Assembly: GCA_004193285.1 (NCBI GenBank) | Contig: SECP01000020.1 | Location: 62,001-126,000 of the forward strand | Direction: 5' to 3' | Source: Myxococcales bacterium | GTDB taxonomy: Bacteria; Myxococcota_A; Polyangia; Polyangiales; Polyangiaceae | Length of the DNA: 64,000 nucleotides | Part shown: piece after piece, positions 1 through 15,554 of the stretch | Position numbering within the stretch: the stretch's first letter is position 1 | How the letters are laid out: each line of letters opens with the position of its first letter | Made by a program: the position numbers and the translations under genes | Notes under the pieces: generated by a model | Told to the model about the DNA's origin: nothing | The model's input: the letters and a program-made list of their open reading frames with translations, nothing else | The model's database searches: none

Positions 1-250
1 AGACACGCACGGTCGCCCGCCAGGACCCGTTCGGTAGCGGCTCGCAGGCTCCGGCGCCCTGCAACGCTTGCCACAGCCCCGGAGGCAAAATGCTGGGCTC
101 GAAGGGGAGATTCCAGCCGAACACGTCGCGGAGCGACCGCGCCCCCGGGCGCCGGGATAGGACGAGCGCGTGAGTATCCGGCGTCACGGTGGTGAAGCGG
201 TACTCGAGCTTCGCGAGCTCGAGCAGTAGGGTCTTCAGCTCCGTGCTCAT
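1..250 (-). CDS. N-terminal fragment of a putative methyltransferase-like protein (runs off left edge)
   Basis: An open frame begins with ATG at 250 on the minus strand and stays open to the window edge (83 codons). It starts MSTELKTLLLELAKLEYRF and contains TVTPDTHALVLSRRPGARS followed by LRDVFGWNLPFEPSILPP. The LRDVFGW(S/N)LPF block resembles the leader that precedes the catalytic domain in some SAM-dependent methyltransferases; this is a memory-based family guess, and no SAM-binding motif lies in the visible part. It begins 3 bases after the stop of the polyphosphate kinase gene, so the two are probably co-transcribed. Confidence 0.4.
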   Translation of the reverse strand, partial: MSTELKTLLLELAKLEYRFTTVTPDTHALVLSRRPGARSLRDVFGWNLPFEPSILPPGLWQALQGAGACEPLPNGSWRATVRV

Positions 251-253
251 GGC

Positions 254-1111
254 CTACCGTACGTTCGGCACGAAGCGCATGGACTCAATCGGGGGCCGAA
301 CATAAGCGGGGTCAGGCTCTTGCGGATCCGGCAGCGTGATCTCGATGGGAGTGAGGTCGTGGTAGTCGATTTGCTTCAAAAAGTGCGCGATGCAGTTCAG
401 CCGCGCGCGCCGCTTGTCGTCCGCCTCCACCATGTACCAGGGCGAGTCATCCAGATCGGTGCGCTTGAACATCTCGTCTTTGGCGCGGGAATAGTCGAAC
501 CAGCGCTTGCGCGATTCGAGGTCCATCGGGCTCAGCTTCCAACGCTTGATGGGGTTCTTGTTGCGCGCTTGAAAGCGTCGCTCTTGCTCTTCGTCGCTGA
601 CCGAGAACCAGTACTTGACGAGGATGATGCCGGAGCGAATCAGCATGCGCTCGAACTCGGGAGCGGTGCGGAGGAACTCCTCGTACTCCTCGTCCGTGCA
701 AAACCCCATGACGTGCTCGACGCCGGCGCGGTTGTACCAACTGCGGTCGAACAGGGCAATTTCCCCGGCCGCTGGCAGGTGCGCGACGTAGCGCTGGAAG
801 TACCACTGGGTCTTCTCACGCTCAGTCGGCGCCGCGAGAGCGACGACTTGACAGAGCCGGGGGCTGATCGCTTCCGTGATGCGCTTGATCGCTCCACCTT
901 TGCCGGCCGCGTCGCGCCCTTCGAAGAGCACCACCACCTTCAGGCCCTTCCCCTTGACCCAGGCCGCTAGCTTCACGAGCTCGGTTTGCAGCCGCAACAG
1001 CTCCTTTTCGTACACCCGGACGTCCAGCTTGCGCTTCGCCCGTTTGCGGCGTTTCCCGTTCTTGTCGTCGTTTCCGGCTCCGTCCCGTTCAGGCTCTTGG
1101 TCCATGCTCAT
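254..1111 (-). CDS. ppk2: Polyphosphate kinase 2 family protein
   Basis: 285 residues. PPK2 enzymes transfer phosphate between polyphosphate and nucleotides in the cytoplasm. The Walker A loop GRDAAGKG is at about residues 65-72, preceded by VVLFE, and the Walker B/lid block FDRSWYNRAGVEHVMGF is at 121-137; both are hallmarks of the family. The length fits a single-domain PPK2, which usually favours nucleoside diphosphate phosphorylation, but direction and nucleotide preference cannot be read from sequence. The first 30 residues are charged and basic (KRRKRAKRK), probably disordered. It lies 51 bases downstream of a histidine kinase gene and just upstream of the partial methyltransferase-like gene, which suggests one minus-strand unit tied to stress signalling. 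Confidence 0.93.
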   Translation of the reverse strand: MSMDQEPERDGAGNDDKNGKRRKRAKRKLDVRVYEKELLRLQTELVKLAAWVKGKGLKVVVLFEGRDAAGKGGAIKRITEAISPRLCQVVALAAPTEREKTQWYFQRYVAHLPAAGEIALFDRSWYNRAGVEHVMGFCTDEEYEEFLRTAPEFERMLIRSGIILVKYWFSVSDEEQERRFQARNKNPIKRWKLSPMDLESRKRWFDYSRAKDEMFKRTDLDDSPWYMVEADDKRRARLNCIAHFLKQIDYHDLTPIEITLPDPQEPDPAYVRPPIESMRFVPNVR

Positions 1112-1162
1112 GACACGGAATGCAACATGTGCGCCGCGTCCGGCGCGCCTGTGGATGTCGGT

Positions 1163-2248
1163 TCAACCCGTACAGGCGCGGGGCCACCGCACCGAGAACG
1201 TCGTCTCAGCGCCGTCGCTCGACACGTCGCAGTCGGCGCCGTGCGCTTTGGCAATGAGCGAGGTCACGTAGAGACCCATGCGCGCGTTCGAGCCGCTGGA
1301 CACCTTGGGCTCCGCGAGCGGGTTGAGGCTCTTGATGCTACCCGGCGGCACCGTCTGTCCGCGGCTCGTCACTCGGGTCACGATGACGGGGCGGCCTTCG
1401 CCCGCCTCCTCCAGGACCGCGAGCTCGATCGGATCTTTGCCGTGCTCGAGCGCGTTGCCGAGCATGTTGCAGACCGCTTGGCGCAACCGCTCACGGTCGA
1501 ACGCGCCGGACAGATTGCCGGACTTGGTCAAGACCAACTGGCGCTCGGGGTTCTCGGCGCGAACCTCCTCGAAAACGGCCTCGCACACCTCGCCCCAGTC
1601 CCCCTCTTCGAGCAGGAGCGGCAGGTTGCCGCCGAAATAGCTGCGCGCGAAGTCCAGCATGTTCTCGATGAGGCGACCCATCCGCGCGTTGGCCCGCGCG
1701 ATCGTGGAGAGGCGCTTCTGCCCGCGGTCGCTGAGCGCTTCGGAGCGGTTCAATGCGTCCGCGGCAATCGAAGCGGCGTTCAGTGGATTTCGCAGATCGT
1801 GACCGAGCAGCCGAACGAAGCGCTCACCTTGCGAGCTGCGCTGCTCTTCGTAGCAGCGCACCGCTAGCTCCGTGGCGTGGTCCAGCGCTTCGTTCAAGCG
1901 CACGAAGCCCTCGAGCGAGGGCGCGGCGGGCTCGGCGCTCTGCAGCTGCTCGAGCAAGACCTTGCGAAGGAGCGCGTACTCCAAACTGAGCTCTTCGAGG
2001 GTGCTCCCGGCGCGCAGTCGTTCTAGCGCGTGCTGGCGCGCGACCTCCAGGAAAGCGGGGCTGCCTCGACCTTGGTCCGCCTCGGCGGAGTCGGCCAGCC
2101 TCTGCAGAAACTCGGGCAGGTAGCGGGTCCGCTCGGTTTCTTCCGCGCTGCCGAGCTCCGGGCGTTCACTGGCGACAGCGAGCTCCCACGCACTCGCGAT
2201 GTCTCGCTGCCGAGCTCGAATGCACTGAGCGACGGCCGAGTGATTCAT
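1163..2248 (-). CDS. Sensor histidine kinase with N-terminal RsbRD-like helical domain
   Basis: 361 residues, no transmembrane segment, so probably cytoplasmic. Residues 1-135 are helical and resemble the RsbRD N-terminal sensor fold (inference from pattern). The H-box GHDLRNPLN carries the phosphoacceptor His at about residue 150. The N-box CNMLGNALEHG is at 260-270. The usual DxGxG of the G1 box is not present: the equivalent stretch reads TSRGQTVPPGS, so ATP binding may be atypical or follow the variant seen in short soluble kinases. Its ATG overlaps the stop codon of the upstream receiver gene by 4 bases (2245-2248), so receiver and kinase are translationally coupled and probably a functional pair. 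Confidence 0.85.
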   Translation of the reverse strand: MNHSAVAQCIRARQRDIASAWELAVASERPELGSAEETERTRYLPEFLQRLADSAEADQGRGSPAFLEVARQHALERLRAGSTLEELSLEYALLRKVLLEQLQSAEPAAPSLEGFVRLNEALDHATELAVRCYEEQRSSQGERFVRLLGHDLRNPLNAASIAADALNRSEALSDRGQKRLSTIARANARMGRLIENMLDFARSYFGGNLPLLLEEGDWGEVCEAVFEEVRAENPERQLVLTKSGNLSGAFDRERLRQAVCNMLGNALEHGKDPIELAVLEEAGEGRPVIVTRVTSRGQTVPPGSIKSLNPLAEPKVSSGSNARMGLYVTSLIAKAHGADCDVSSDGAETTFSVRWPRACTG

Positions 2249-2757
2249 GCTTCGCGCTCGACTTCGCCGTCGGTACGGCGAAGTTGGACGTCCACCGCGC
2301 GGAACAGCTCTTTCAGGCGGACTGGCTTCTGCAAGAACGCGGCTGCTCCCATCGAGCGCGCTTTGGAGCGGCCCTCCACGTCCGCGCTCATCACGAGCAG
2401 GGGCGCCTTCACGTTCGGCAGCTCCGCCGACAATCGGCGTCGAAACTCGACCCCGTTCATGCGGGGCATCGTCAGATCCAGCACGATGAGATTCGGGGGT
2501 GGCGCGCCGCGGATGACCTCCAGCGCGTCTGCGCCGTCCCGCGCCACCAGCACGCGGTAGCCTTCCTCATCGAGCGCAGAGCTCACCGCTTCGCGCACGT
2601 CATCGTCGTCGTCCACGACGAGAATGATCGCGTCGCCGGGCCGATTGGGAATACGGTGCATGCCGGAGTCCGCCCTCGATCGCGCTCCGCGGGACGACTC
2701 AGGGACATTCCCGCTCCTGCTGTCCTGCGAGCCCATTGCGTGGGCCACTTGAGTCAT
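2245..2757 (-). CDS. Single-domain response regulator (CheY-like receiver)
   Basis: 170 residues with ATG at 2757. A variable leader of about 42 residues precedes a receiver domain: acidic pocket VVDDDDD, phosphoacceptor Asp in IVLDLTMPRMNG at about residue 94, and the conserved Lys in FLQKP. No output domain follows, so it would act by protein contact or phosphotransfer. An alternative start is ATG at 2661 (138 residues), directly before the receiver; codon use in the leader looks coding, and the other free receivers in this window also have short leaders, so I kept the longer form. It overlaps the histidine kinase by 4 bases. Confidence 0.8.
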   Translation of the reverse strand: MTQVAHAMGSQDSRSGNVPESSRGARSRADSGMHRIPNRPGDAIILVVDDDDDVREAVSSALDEEGYRVLVARDGADALEVIRGAPPPNLIVLDLTMPRMNGVEFRRRLSAELPNVKAPLLVMSADVEGRSKARSMGAAAFLQKPVRLKELFRAVDVQLRRTDGEVEREA

Positions 2758-3130
2758 TCGATACCCAATAGCAAGATCGAAGCCACGCAGACGGCGGCGG
2801 AACACGCGCCGCTTGTCTATGGTTGACGCGCGAGCCGTAGCAATGAGCGACCGGTGTCGCATTTCGCGGGTGTAACCACGACAGTCCGGTGTCAGGCGAC
2901 CTCCTGACGCGTGTCGGGGCTTCCCCCGCGGCGGCTCCGCTCCCGCGTCAACGCCGTCATCACGACTGGGTCGCGCCTCGGGCTGCCGTCCAGTCATTCT
3001 GTCGCCGGTTTGCCCCGCAGTAGCGTTCAGCCCCAGGTCTGCGTACCGACGGGCACCTGTTCGAGCCAGATCAAAGCCGCTTTGCGAAGTCCGTTTCCTG
3101 GCATGGGGCGTGCGTAGAGCGCCGAGATCC
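2758..3130. other. Divergent intergenic region without a convincing gene
   Basis: 373 bases between the divergent receiver gene and the YetF-like gene. Open frames exist on both strands but show no recognisable domain. Promoters for both directions must lie here; the stretch just upstream of 2757 is locally AT-richer (minus strand CTTGCTATTGGGTATCGA), but I cannot fix a -35/-10 pair. Confidence 0.4.
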
Positions 3131-3736
3131 ATGGACGTTCTGCCTCAGCCGCCGAAGCTCAAAAGACGCTTCGAGCGGCCCGGTAGGGTGCTGGTCCTCG
3201 TGGGCGCGCTCGCGCTCCTGCCCACGGTAGCGGTCGCGGGCGGGCTGGCGCCGGAAGCGCGCGGCTCGGTGCTGCACGTTCTCTTGACGTTCGGCGTGCT
3301 CACGCTGGCCTTTCGCGTGATTGGCAAACGCGAGCTGAGCCGGCTGTCTCCCTACGAGCTCGTCATGCTCATGCTCATTCCGGAGATCCTGTCGAACAGC
3401 GTGCAGGGGCAAGGCTCGCTTTTGACCGCGTTCTCCGGCCTCTGCACCATCCTTCTGCTGGTCGTCGGCACGTCTCTGCTGTCGCAGCGCTTTCCACGGG
3501 TCAAGGACGTCCTCGAGGCGCCCCCGACGGTGCTGGTGCTCAACGGCAAGCTCGTCGAGCAAGCCATGAACAGCGAGCGCATCACTCCCGACGAGCTGTA
3601 CAGCGAGATGCGTAAGCAGAGCATCTCCGGCCTAGAAGAGCTGCGCTTCGCGGTGCTCGAGAGCGGCGGCAACATCACGTTCGTGTGTCACGTCAAGCCG
3701 CCCGCCAGGTCCGAGGACGACAACGTCTCCTCCTAG
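3131..3736 (+). CDS. DUF421/YetF-family membrane protein
   Basis: 201 residues from ATG at 3131; an in-frame GTG at 3110 would add 7. Three hydrophobic segments occupy about residues 20-42, 46-62 and 90-112, followed by a soluble C-terminal part. The block FRVIGKRELSRLSPYELVML and the later TVLVLNGKLVEQAMN plus ELYSEMRKQSISGLEELRFA are typical of the DUF421 (YetF/YcaP) family, whose role is poorly known. The C-terminal FAVLESGGNITFV is the usual family ending. It is transcribed away from the receiver/kinase pair and stands alone. Confidence 0.85.
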   Translation: MDVLPQPPKLKRRFERPGRVLVLVGALALLPTVAVAGGLAPEARGSVLHVLLTFGVLTLAFRVIGKRELSRLSPYELVMLMLIPEILSNSVQGQGSLLTAFSGLCTILLLVVGTSLLSQRFPRVKDVLEAPPTVLVLNGKLVEQAMNSERITPDELYSEMRKQSISGLEELRFAVLESGGNITFVCHVKPPARSEDDNVSS

Positions 3737-3759
3737 CCCGGTCGCACGAGCTCGCGGTC

Positions 3760-3933
3760 TCAATGATGGGCGGTGCGGGGGCCGGGAACCGGATCTTTGC
3801 CCGTTTCTCGAAAGGGGCAGCGGTGCGAGTGCTCCGGAGCTTGCTCCGGGCTGCGACCGGTGAGGATCAAAGCGCAGCGCAGGCAGTCGAAGTCGCCGGT
3901 GCTGGTCTGAGGCTTGGTGTTGGAATCGGACAT
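3760..3933 (-). CDS. Small hypothetical protein with CxxC and CxH-type residues
   Basis: 57 residues from ATG at 3933, preceded by GCGAGGCTCA, a reasonable ribosome-binding site (GAGG). The product contains DCLRCAL and HSHRCPF, i.e. CxxC plus a later HxHxC, which could bind a metal. It has no recognised family. The frame is open further upstream, but the RBS supports this start. It faces the YetF-like gene convergently with a 23-base gap. Confidence 0.4.
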   Translation of the reverse strand: MSDSNTKPQTSTGDFDCLRCALILTGRSPEQAPEHSHRCPFRETGKDPVPGPRTAHH

Positions 3934-4219
3934 TGAGCCTCGCTGGGTTTCTTTGCGCCGAGGCTCAGAGGTGACGGAGCGCGGCACTGGGCCGCGCCGT
4001 ACCGGCGCCTCGACCCTCTACCAAATGGGCAAGCCGCTCGGTCCACTGGCGCGGCATCTCACAATTGCCCATCGTGTTTTCGTTCATCTATTGAAGCTGG
4101 GTGCAGATTCCGTGCCTCACGAGCCGCGATGAGCGCTTGCGGTTCTTCAGGTAGGCGGTCAAGCTCCCTTCCCTGGGAACGTCACGCGCCGCGTCGAACG
4201 CGGGCGAGAGGGCACGCAT

Positions 4220-4384
4220 TTGACTCCTGACCAAGCATTCGACGAATTTCGAGCGGACCTCATTGGCCACTTGTCGAAGCGCCTAGAGCTCCCGCGCGAG
4301 GCGGTGCTAGCGCGGCTCCGAGAGTACCTGCTGGAGCCGCAAGACTCACCGGAGCCGAGGAGCTCTCGCGACCCGCTAGCGTAA
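4220..4384 (+). CDS. Very small helical protein, TTG start
   Basis: 54 codons starting TTG ACT CCT GAC at 4220 and ending TAA at 4384. AGAGGG ends 7 bases before the TTG, a good ribosome-binding site. The product begins LTPDQAFDEFRADLIGHL and contains LPREAVLARLREYLLEP, an amphipathic helical composition with strongly coding-like codon use, and a short polar tail. No family is recognised. It lies in the gap left of the hybrid kinase at 4409 and is convergent with it. Confidence 0.4.
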   Translation: MTPDQAFDEFRADLIGHLSKRLELPREAVLARLREYLLEPQDSPEPRSSRDPLA

Positions 4385-4408
4385 CGCTGCTACACGCGCT
4401 CGGTCGGC

Positions 4409-6004
4409 TCAAGCCAGGGGAACGCCCTGATCCAAGCCGTCCAACAACTTGAATAGGGTCTCGGGCGCGACCGGCTTCACCAGGTGCCGGTCGAAGCCGG
4501 ACGCACGCGTTCGCTCCAAATCCGCTTTCATCCCCCAGCCGGTGAGCGCGACCATCACCAAGCGGTAGTCGAGATCCAGCGCGCGGGCGCGGCGACAAAC
4601 CTCGGTGCCGTCCATGTCCGGCAGCCCGATGTCACACAGCACGACCTGCGGCCGCGTGCTGAGCAGGAGCTCCAAGCCCTCTGCGCCGGTGTGAGCGATG
4701 GTCGCGTGATACCCCCGGATATCCAGGGAGAGCGCCAGTACCTCCGCCGCGTCTCGGTTGTCTTCGACGATGAGCACGCGAAGACGACGCGGCGATGCGG
4801 GAGCCCGCACTGATTCGTTCGTGCGGTCCCCGGGCTGCGGGCTCCCGACCTCGGCTGGGATCGTGAGCGTGAAGGTACTACCCTGCCCCGGCCCCGCGCT
4901 GTGGACGGTGAGCGTGCCGTTGTGCATTTCGGCGAGGCGGCGCGAGAGCGCGAGCCCAATGCCCAGCCCGCTCTGGCCGCTGGAGCCCGCCCCCTCCACG
5001 CGCGTGAACATCTCGAACACGCGCGGCAGCTGCTCGGCGGGAATGCCGATGCCGGAGTCCATCACGGTCACCCGGGCGCCGGTACCGGCGGACGCGAGCG
5101 TGACGTGGATTTGGCCCCCTTGCGGGCTGAACTTGGAGGCGTTGTGCAGCACGTTTCCGACGATCTGCGCCAGGCGCGTCGGATCCGCCCAGCTAACCAA
5201 AGATTCGTCCAGCTCCGCGGCGACCTTTTGGCTGCGCTGCTCCAAGAACGGGCGACACGTGTCGAGCGCGGTCTGAATGGCGGCGGCTACGTTGATGCGC
5301 TCTTTCTTGAGGCTGAGCTGCCCGCCGCTGATGCGCGCGACGTCCAGCAAGTCGTCAATCAACCGAACCATGTGGTCCAGCTGACGATTCATGACCGAGA
5401 GCGTGCGCTTGGAGTCCTCGGGCGGAGACTTACGGAGCAGTAAATCCAAGCCCATCCGCAGCGGCGCGAGCGGGTTTCGGAGCTCGTGAGCCAAAGTCGC
5501 CAGAAACTCGTCCTTCTGTTTAGCCGCCACCCGTAGCGCGGCCTCGGACTGCTCCAGCATGGCGGTGCGCTCTTTGACCCGCTCCTCCAGCGTGGCGTTC
5601 AGCTCCGCCAGCGCGCGAGTTTTGCGAAACAGCTCCGCGAAGACAGCCAGCTTGTGCCGTAGCACGACCGGGTTCAGCGGCTTCGTGAGGTAGTCCACCG
5701 CGCCCGCGCCGTAGCCGGCGACGATGTCCTGATCCTCCATCATGTGCGCGGTCAGAAAGAGGATGGGGATCTGTCGGAAGCGCTTGGTCCCTTTGATCAT
5801 CTGCGCGAGCTCGAAACCGCTGACGCCGGGCATCCGAATATCCAGCACGATCGCGGCCACGTCGTTCTCGAGCAGCAGGCGCAGCGCTTCGTCGCCTCCC
5901 CCGGCCCGGATGAGCCGGTAGCCGGGGTCGGTCAGGATGGCTTCGAGCGCGTCCAGATTGCGCGGCTCGTCATCCACCAGCAAAATGTCAATAGGTTCCG
6001 GCAT
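4409..6004 (-). CDS. Hybrid histidine kinase: receiver - HisKA/HATPase - receiver
   Basis: 531 residues, no transmembrane segment. Order: receiver at 5-120 (phosphoacceptor Asp about 55 in VLDIRMPGVSG, Lys about 108 in LTKP), a coiled-coil linker at 130-160, HisKA with His about 173 in AHELRNPLAP, HATPase with N-box Asn about 288 (NVLHNASKF) and G1 box DSGIG at 316-320, then a second receiver from about 408 (Asp about 458 in LCDIGLPDMDG). The N-terminal receiver before the kinase implies that an upstream kinase drives it, while the C-terminal receiver allows a relay. Its ATG directly abuts the stop codon of the giant HAMP kinase (6004/6005), so the two are co-transcribed and likely act in one relay. 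Confidence 0.93.
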   Translation of the reverse strand: MPEPIDILLVDDEPRNLDALEAILTDPGYRLIRAGGGDEALRLLLENDVAAIVLDIRMPGVSGFELAQMIKGTKRFRQIPILFLTAHMMEDQDIVAGYGAGAVDYLTKPLNPVVLRHKLAVFAELFRKTRALAELNATLEERVKERTAMLEQSEAALRVAAKQKDEFLATLAHELRNPLAPLRMGLDLLLRKSPPEDSKRTLSVMNRQLDHMVRLIDDLLDVARISGGQLSLKKERINVAAAIQTALDTCRPFLEQRSQKVAAELDESLVSWADPTRLAQIVGNVLHNASKFSPQGGQIHVTLASAGTGARVTVMDSGIGIPAEQLPRVFEMFTRVEGAGSSGQSGLGIGLALSRRLAEMHNGTLTVHSAGPGQGSTFTLTIPAEVGSPQPGDRTNESVRAPASPRRLRVLIVEDNRDAAEVLALSLDIRGYHATIAHTGAEGLELLLSTRPQVVLCDIGLPDMDGTEVCRRARALDLDYRLVMVALTGWGMKADLERTRASGFDRHLVKPVAPETLFKLLDGLDQGVPLA

Positions 6005-12850
<6,846 letters not shown>

Positions 12851-12937
12851 ACGCGCCGCGGATATTAACCCGGCGGTCTGACGGAAAGTGTGCCGGCTAG
12901 CGTTGCATAAAGCCCCACCAGCCTTGAGTAACTTGAC

Positions 12938-13447
12938 TTAGCCCAACCGATTGGCCCGTTCCCGCGCGGTGGGCTGCCGCTCGGTGGGAGCCAGCGCCTC
13001 GTCGTCCCAATCGCAGAGCGCGCGTTCAATCGCCCGCAGCAGCTCGCCCGGCGAGAGCGGCTTCTTCAAGAAATCGTCCGCGCCCATGGTCACCGCTGCC
13101 TCCCGACCGAGCGCAGTCCCGCTCACGACCACGACTGGGATGTGGGAGTAGGTGGGGTCGTGGAGCATTTCCCGGAGGAAGTCCGGACCGTCGAGCTGGG
13201 GCATCGCCAGGTCCAGGAGGATGAGGGAGGGCAAGCTCATCTGGCTCAACTTGATCAGCGCGTCGGCGCCGTTGTGAGCGAGCGTCACTGCATAGCCGCC
13301 GTCTTCCAGCGCAGCGCTCACCGCGTCGCGCACGTCACTGTCGTCGTCCACGACCAGGACGTGGCCGCGCGTACCTAGCAGGCTCGAGCCGCCGGCGACG
13401 CGGCTCCCCTCATGGCTCGTGGTGTAGGCGCGTTCGGGGCTCGGCAT
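12938..13447 (-). CDS. Single-domain response regulator
   Basis: 169 residues: a polar leader of about 27, then a receiver with acidic pocket VVDDDSD, phosphoacceptor Asp about 79 (LLDLAMPQLDG) and Lys about 129 (FLKKP), then a basic tail of about 25 residues. No DNA-binding or enzymatic output domain. It lies between two hybrid kinases in the same orientation, 87 bases upstream of the giant HAMP kinase. A role as a diffusible phospho-shuttle between them is plausible but inferred from position only. Confidence 0.85.
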   Translation of the reverse strand: MPSPERAYTTSHEGSRVAGGSSLLGTRGHVLVVDDDSDVRDAVSAALEDGGYAVTLAHNGADALIKLSQMSLPSLILLDLAMPQLDGPDFLREMLHDPTYSHIPVVVVSGTALGREAAVTMGADDFLKKPLSPGELLRAIERALCDWDDEALAPTERQPTARERANRLG

Positions 13448-13562
13448 GAGCCGGGAAGAAGCAAGATGAGCGCCAGTAACGCAGACGCCGATCGAGGCTG
13501 CGAACGTGGGGTCTCGAGCTGGCTCTCCTCGGGCGGGTGTGCACCGAGGTCGCTTTTCTGTC

Positions 13563-15554
13563 TCAGCGGCGTGCGCTGTCGATGAAGCGCTGCAGCTGCG
13601 TGAAGTCCAGCGGCTTCACGAGGTGCTCGGCGAATCCAGCCGCGATGGCGCGCTCGCGGTCCGCGGCCTGGCCATAGCCGGTGACCGCGACCAGGCTCAC
13701 GTTCTGAAGGTGCCGGAGCTCACGTAGCTTGCCCGCCAGCTCATAGCCGTCCATGACCGGCAAGCCGATATCCAGCAGCCCGATGTCGAAGGCTTGCTCG
13801 GCCGCGATGCGGAGCGCAGCCAAGGCGTCGTAGGCGACTTTGACGCGGCAGCCCTGGGCGTCGAGCATTTCCGCCAGCATGTCCGCCGCGTCCTCGTTGT
13901 CGTCCACGATCAGCACGCGCATGTCGCTAGCGGCGGGCGCCCGGGGCAGCGGCGTGACGAGTCTTTCGGTAGCGAGGCTGTGGGCCTCGGCGGAAGGCAA
14001 GCGCACCAGGAGCTCGCTGCCGCGGTTGATGCCATCGCTCCGCGCCGAAACGCGGCCGCCATGTCGCTCCACGAGGCTGCGCACGATGGTGAGCCCCAGG
14101 CCGAGCCCGCCGCTCGCCCGGTCACTACCCTGACTGCCTTGGGCGAAGGCGTCGAAGGCGCGGCGCAGCAACTGGTCCGACATCCCGATACCGGTGTCGG
14201 CGACGCTGAGCTCCAGCTCGTCGCCCTCCCGGGTGGCGGTGATGGTGATGCGCCCGCCCGGCGGCGTGTACTTGGCGGCGTTGGTCAGCAAGTTGCAAAC
14301 GACCTGAGTCAGGCGCGCTACGTCACCGTGTACGGTGAGGCCCGTCGCGGGGACACGCGTCGTGAGGTCGTGAGCGCGCTGCTCCAAGAGTGGTGCCGCA
14401 ATCTCGGTCGCCCGGGCCACGATGTTCGAAAGCTCTACCAGCTCCGGCTTGAGCTCCACCTGCCCGCGGGTGATGCGCGCCACGTCCAACAGGTCGTCGA
14501 CCAAGCGCGTCAGGTGCTTGACCTGTCGCTCGATCACGGTGCGCTCCCGCTGAAAGACCAAATCCCCGCGAAGACGCATGAGCTGCAGAGCGGTCTGGAT
14601 CGGAGCGAGGGGGTTTCGGAGCTCGTGGCCCAGCATGGCCAAAAACTCGTCTTTGGCGAGGTTGGCGGCCTCGGCCGCTTGCAGCAGCCCTTGGCGCTCG
14701 CGCTCCATCCGCGCGCGCTCGATGGACTCGCCGCAGCGGCTCGCCACCTGCTGGAGCAGCTCCACCTCGTGCGGTTGCCACTTCCGCGGCGCAGCGGTGT
14801 GGACCGCCATCGCCGCGACGAACTTGCCCTGCTTGCGGATGGGTACGCAGATGACGCCGCGAATGGCCGTCATTCGGTACGCGTCCCGGTCGCTCGCCTC
14901 CACGCGCGCGTCGCTCTCGCTGTCACGGACGACGTACGGCTGGCCCGCGTGCATCAGCCGCAAGCACTCCGCACCGAACTGGCGAAACCGATAGCGCCCG
15001 ATGATGCTCGTCACCCCGCGGACGTAGTTACCGGTGATGACGAACGTGTCTTCGTCGTCCTCGACGGCGGCGTAGGCGCAGCGGTCCACGTTGAGGTGCT
15101 GACCGAGGAGCGAGGCCGCTCGATACGTGATCTCTTCCGAGCTCACCAGCGAGCGCAGCGCGTCGTCCATGGCCAGCAGGAACCGCGGCCCGCTCACGTC
15201 TTGCAGCACACCGACGACTCCGACCAGCTCGCCTGCGGCGTCCACCTGCGGGCGACCGCTGGAAGCTACCCAGCGCTCACGATTGCCCACTCGTAGCCGG
15301 TGCTCCACCGAGTAATCACCACGCTCGCGGATGGCGCTTTCGAGCGCCGCCGCGACGAGCTCTCGGTCGTCCTCGTGAATCAGCTCTTGGAGCTGCGCGA
15401 ACCTCGAAGCCTGCCCCTCGGGCAAGCCGCAGAGCTCCGCCGCACGCGCCGACAGGGTCAGCACGTCGCTTCGCGCGTCCCAGTGCCAGTCACCGAGACG
15501 CGCAGCGGCGAGCGCGAGGCTCAGCCGTTCTGCGTTCAAGTCTGCGTTCTTCAT
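13563..15554 (-). CDS. Hybrid histidine kinase: PAS - GAF - HisKA/HATPase - receiver
   Basis: 663 residues, soluble. A PAS domain spans about 10-120 (with WVASSGRPQVDAAGELVGVV, a PAS/PAC-type ending), a GAF domain about 145-285 (IRGVICVPIRKQGKFVAAMA), HisKA with His about 310 (MLGHELRNPLAPIQ), HATPase with VCNLLTNAAKYTP and ADTGIGM, and a C-terminal receiver with Asp near 597 (LLDIGLPVMDGYE) and Lys in LVKPLDF. The sensory half suggests a small-molecule or redox ligand in the cytoplasm, not identifiable from sequence. It is flanked by two free receivers in the same orientation. Confidence 0.93.
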   Translation of the reverse strand: MKNADLNAERLSLALAAARLGDWHWDARSDVLTLSARAAELCGLPEGQASRFAQLQELIHEDDRELVAAALESAIRERGDYSVEHRLRVGNRERWVASSGRPQVDAAGELVGVVGVLQDVSGPRFLLAMDDALRSLVSSEEITYRAASLLGQHLNVDRCAYAAVEDDEDTFVITGNYVRGVTSIIGRYRFRQFGAECLRLMHAGQPYVVRDSESDARVEASDRDAYRMTAIRGVICVPIRKQGKFVAAMAVHTAAPRKWQPHEVELLQQVASRCGESIERARMERERQGLLQAAEAANLAKDEFLAMLGHELRNPLAPIQTALQLMRLRGDLVFQRERTVIERQVKHLTRLVDDLLDVARITRGQVELKPELVELSNIVARATEIAAPLLEQRAHDLTTRVPATGLTVHGDVARLTQVVCNLLTNAAKYTPPGGRITITATREGDELELSVADTGIGMSDQLLRRAFDAFAQGSQGSDRASGGLGLGLTIVRSLVERHGGRVSARSDGINRGSELLVRLPSAEAHSLATERLVTPLPRAPAASDMRVLIVDDNEDAADMLAEMLDAQGCRVKVAYDALAALRIAAEQAFDIGLLDIGLPVMDGYELAGKLRELRHLQNVSLVAVTGYGQAADRERAIAAGFAEHLVKPLDFTQLQRFIDSARR

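Noticed and set aside
2911..3117. 68-codon plus-strand frame before the YetF-like gene
   Set aside because: Low-complexity Arg/Ser/Pro composition, no ribosome-binding site, no domain.
13794..15296. 500-codon plus-strand frame opposite the PAS-GAF hybrid kinase
   Set aside because: No domain; the minus-strand gene has complete kinase and receiver motifs.
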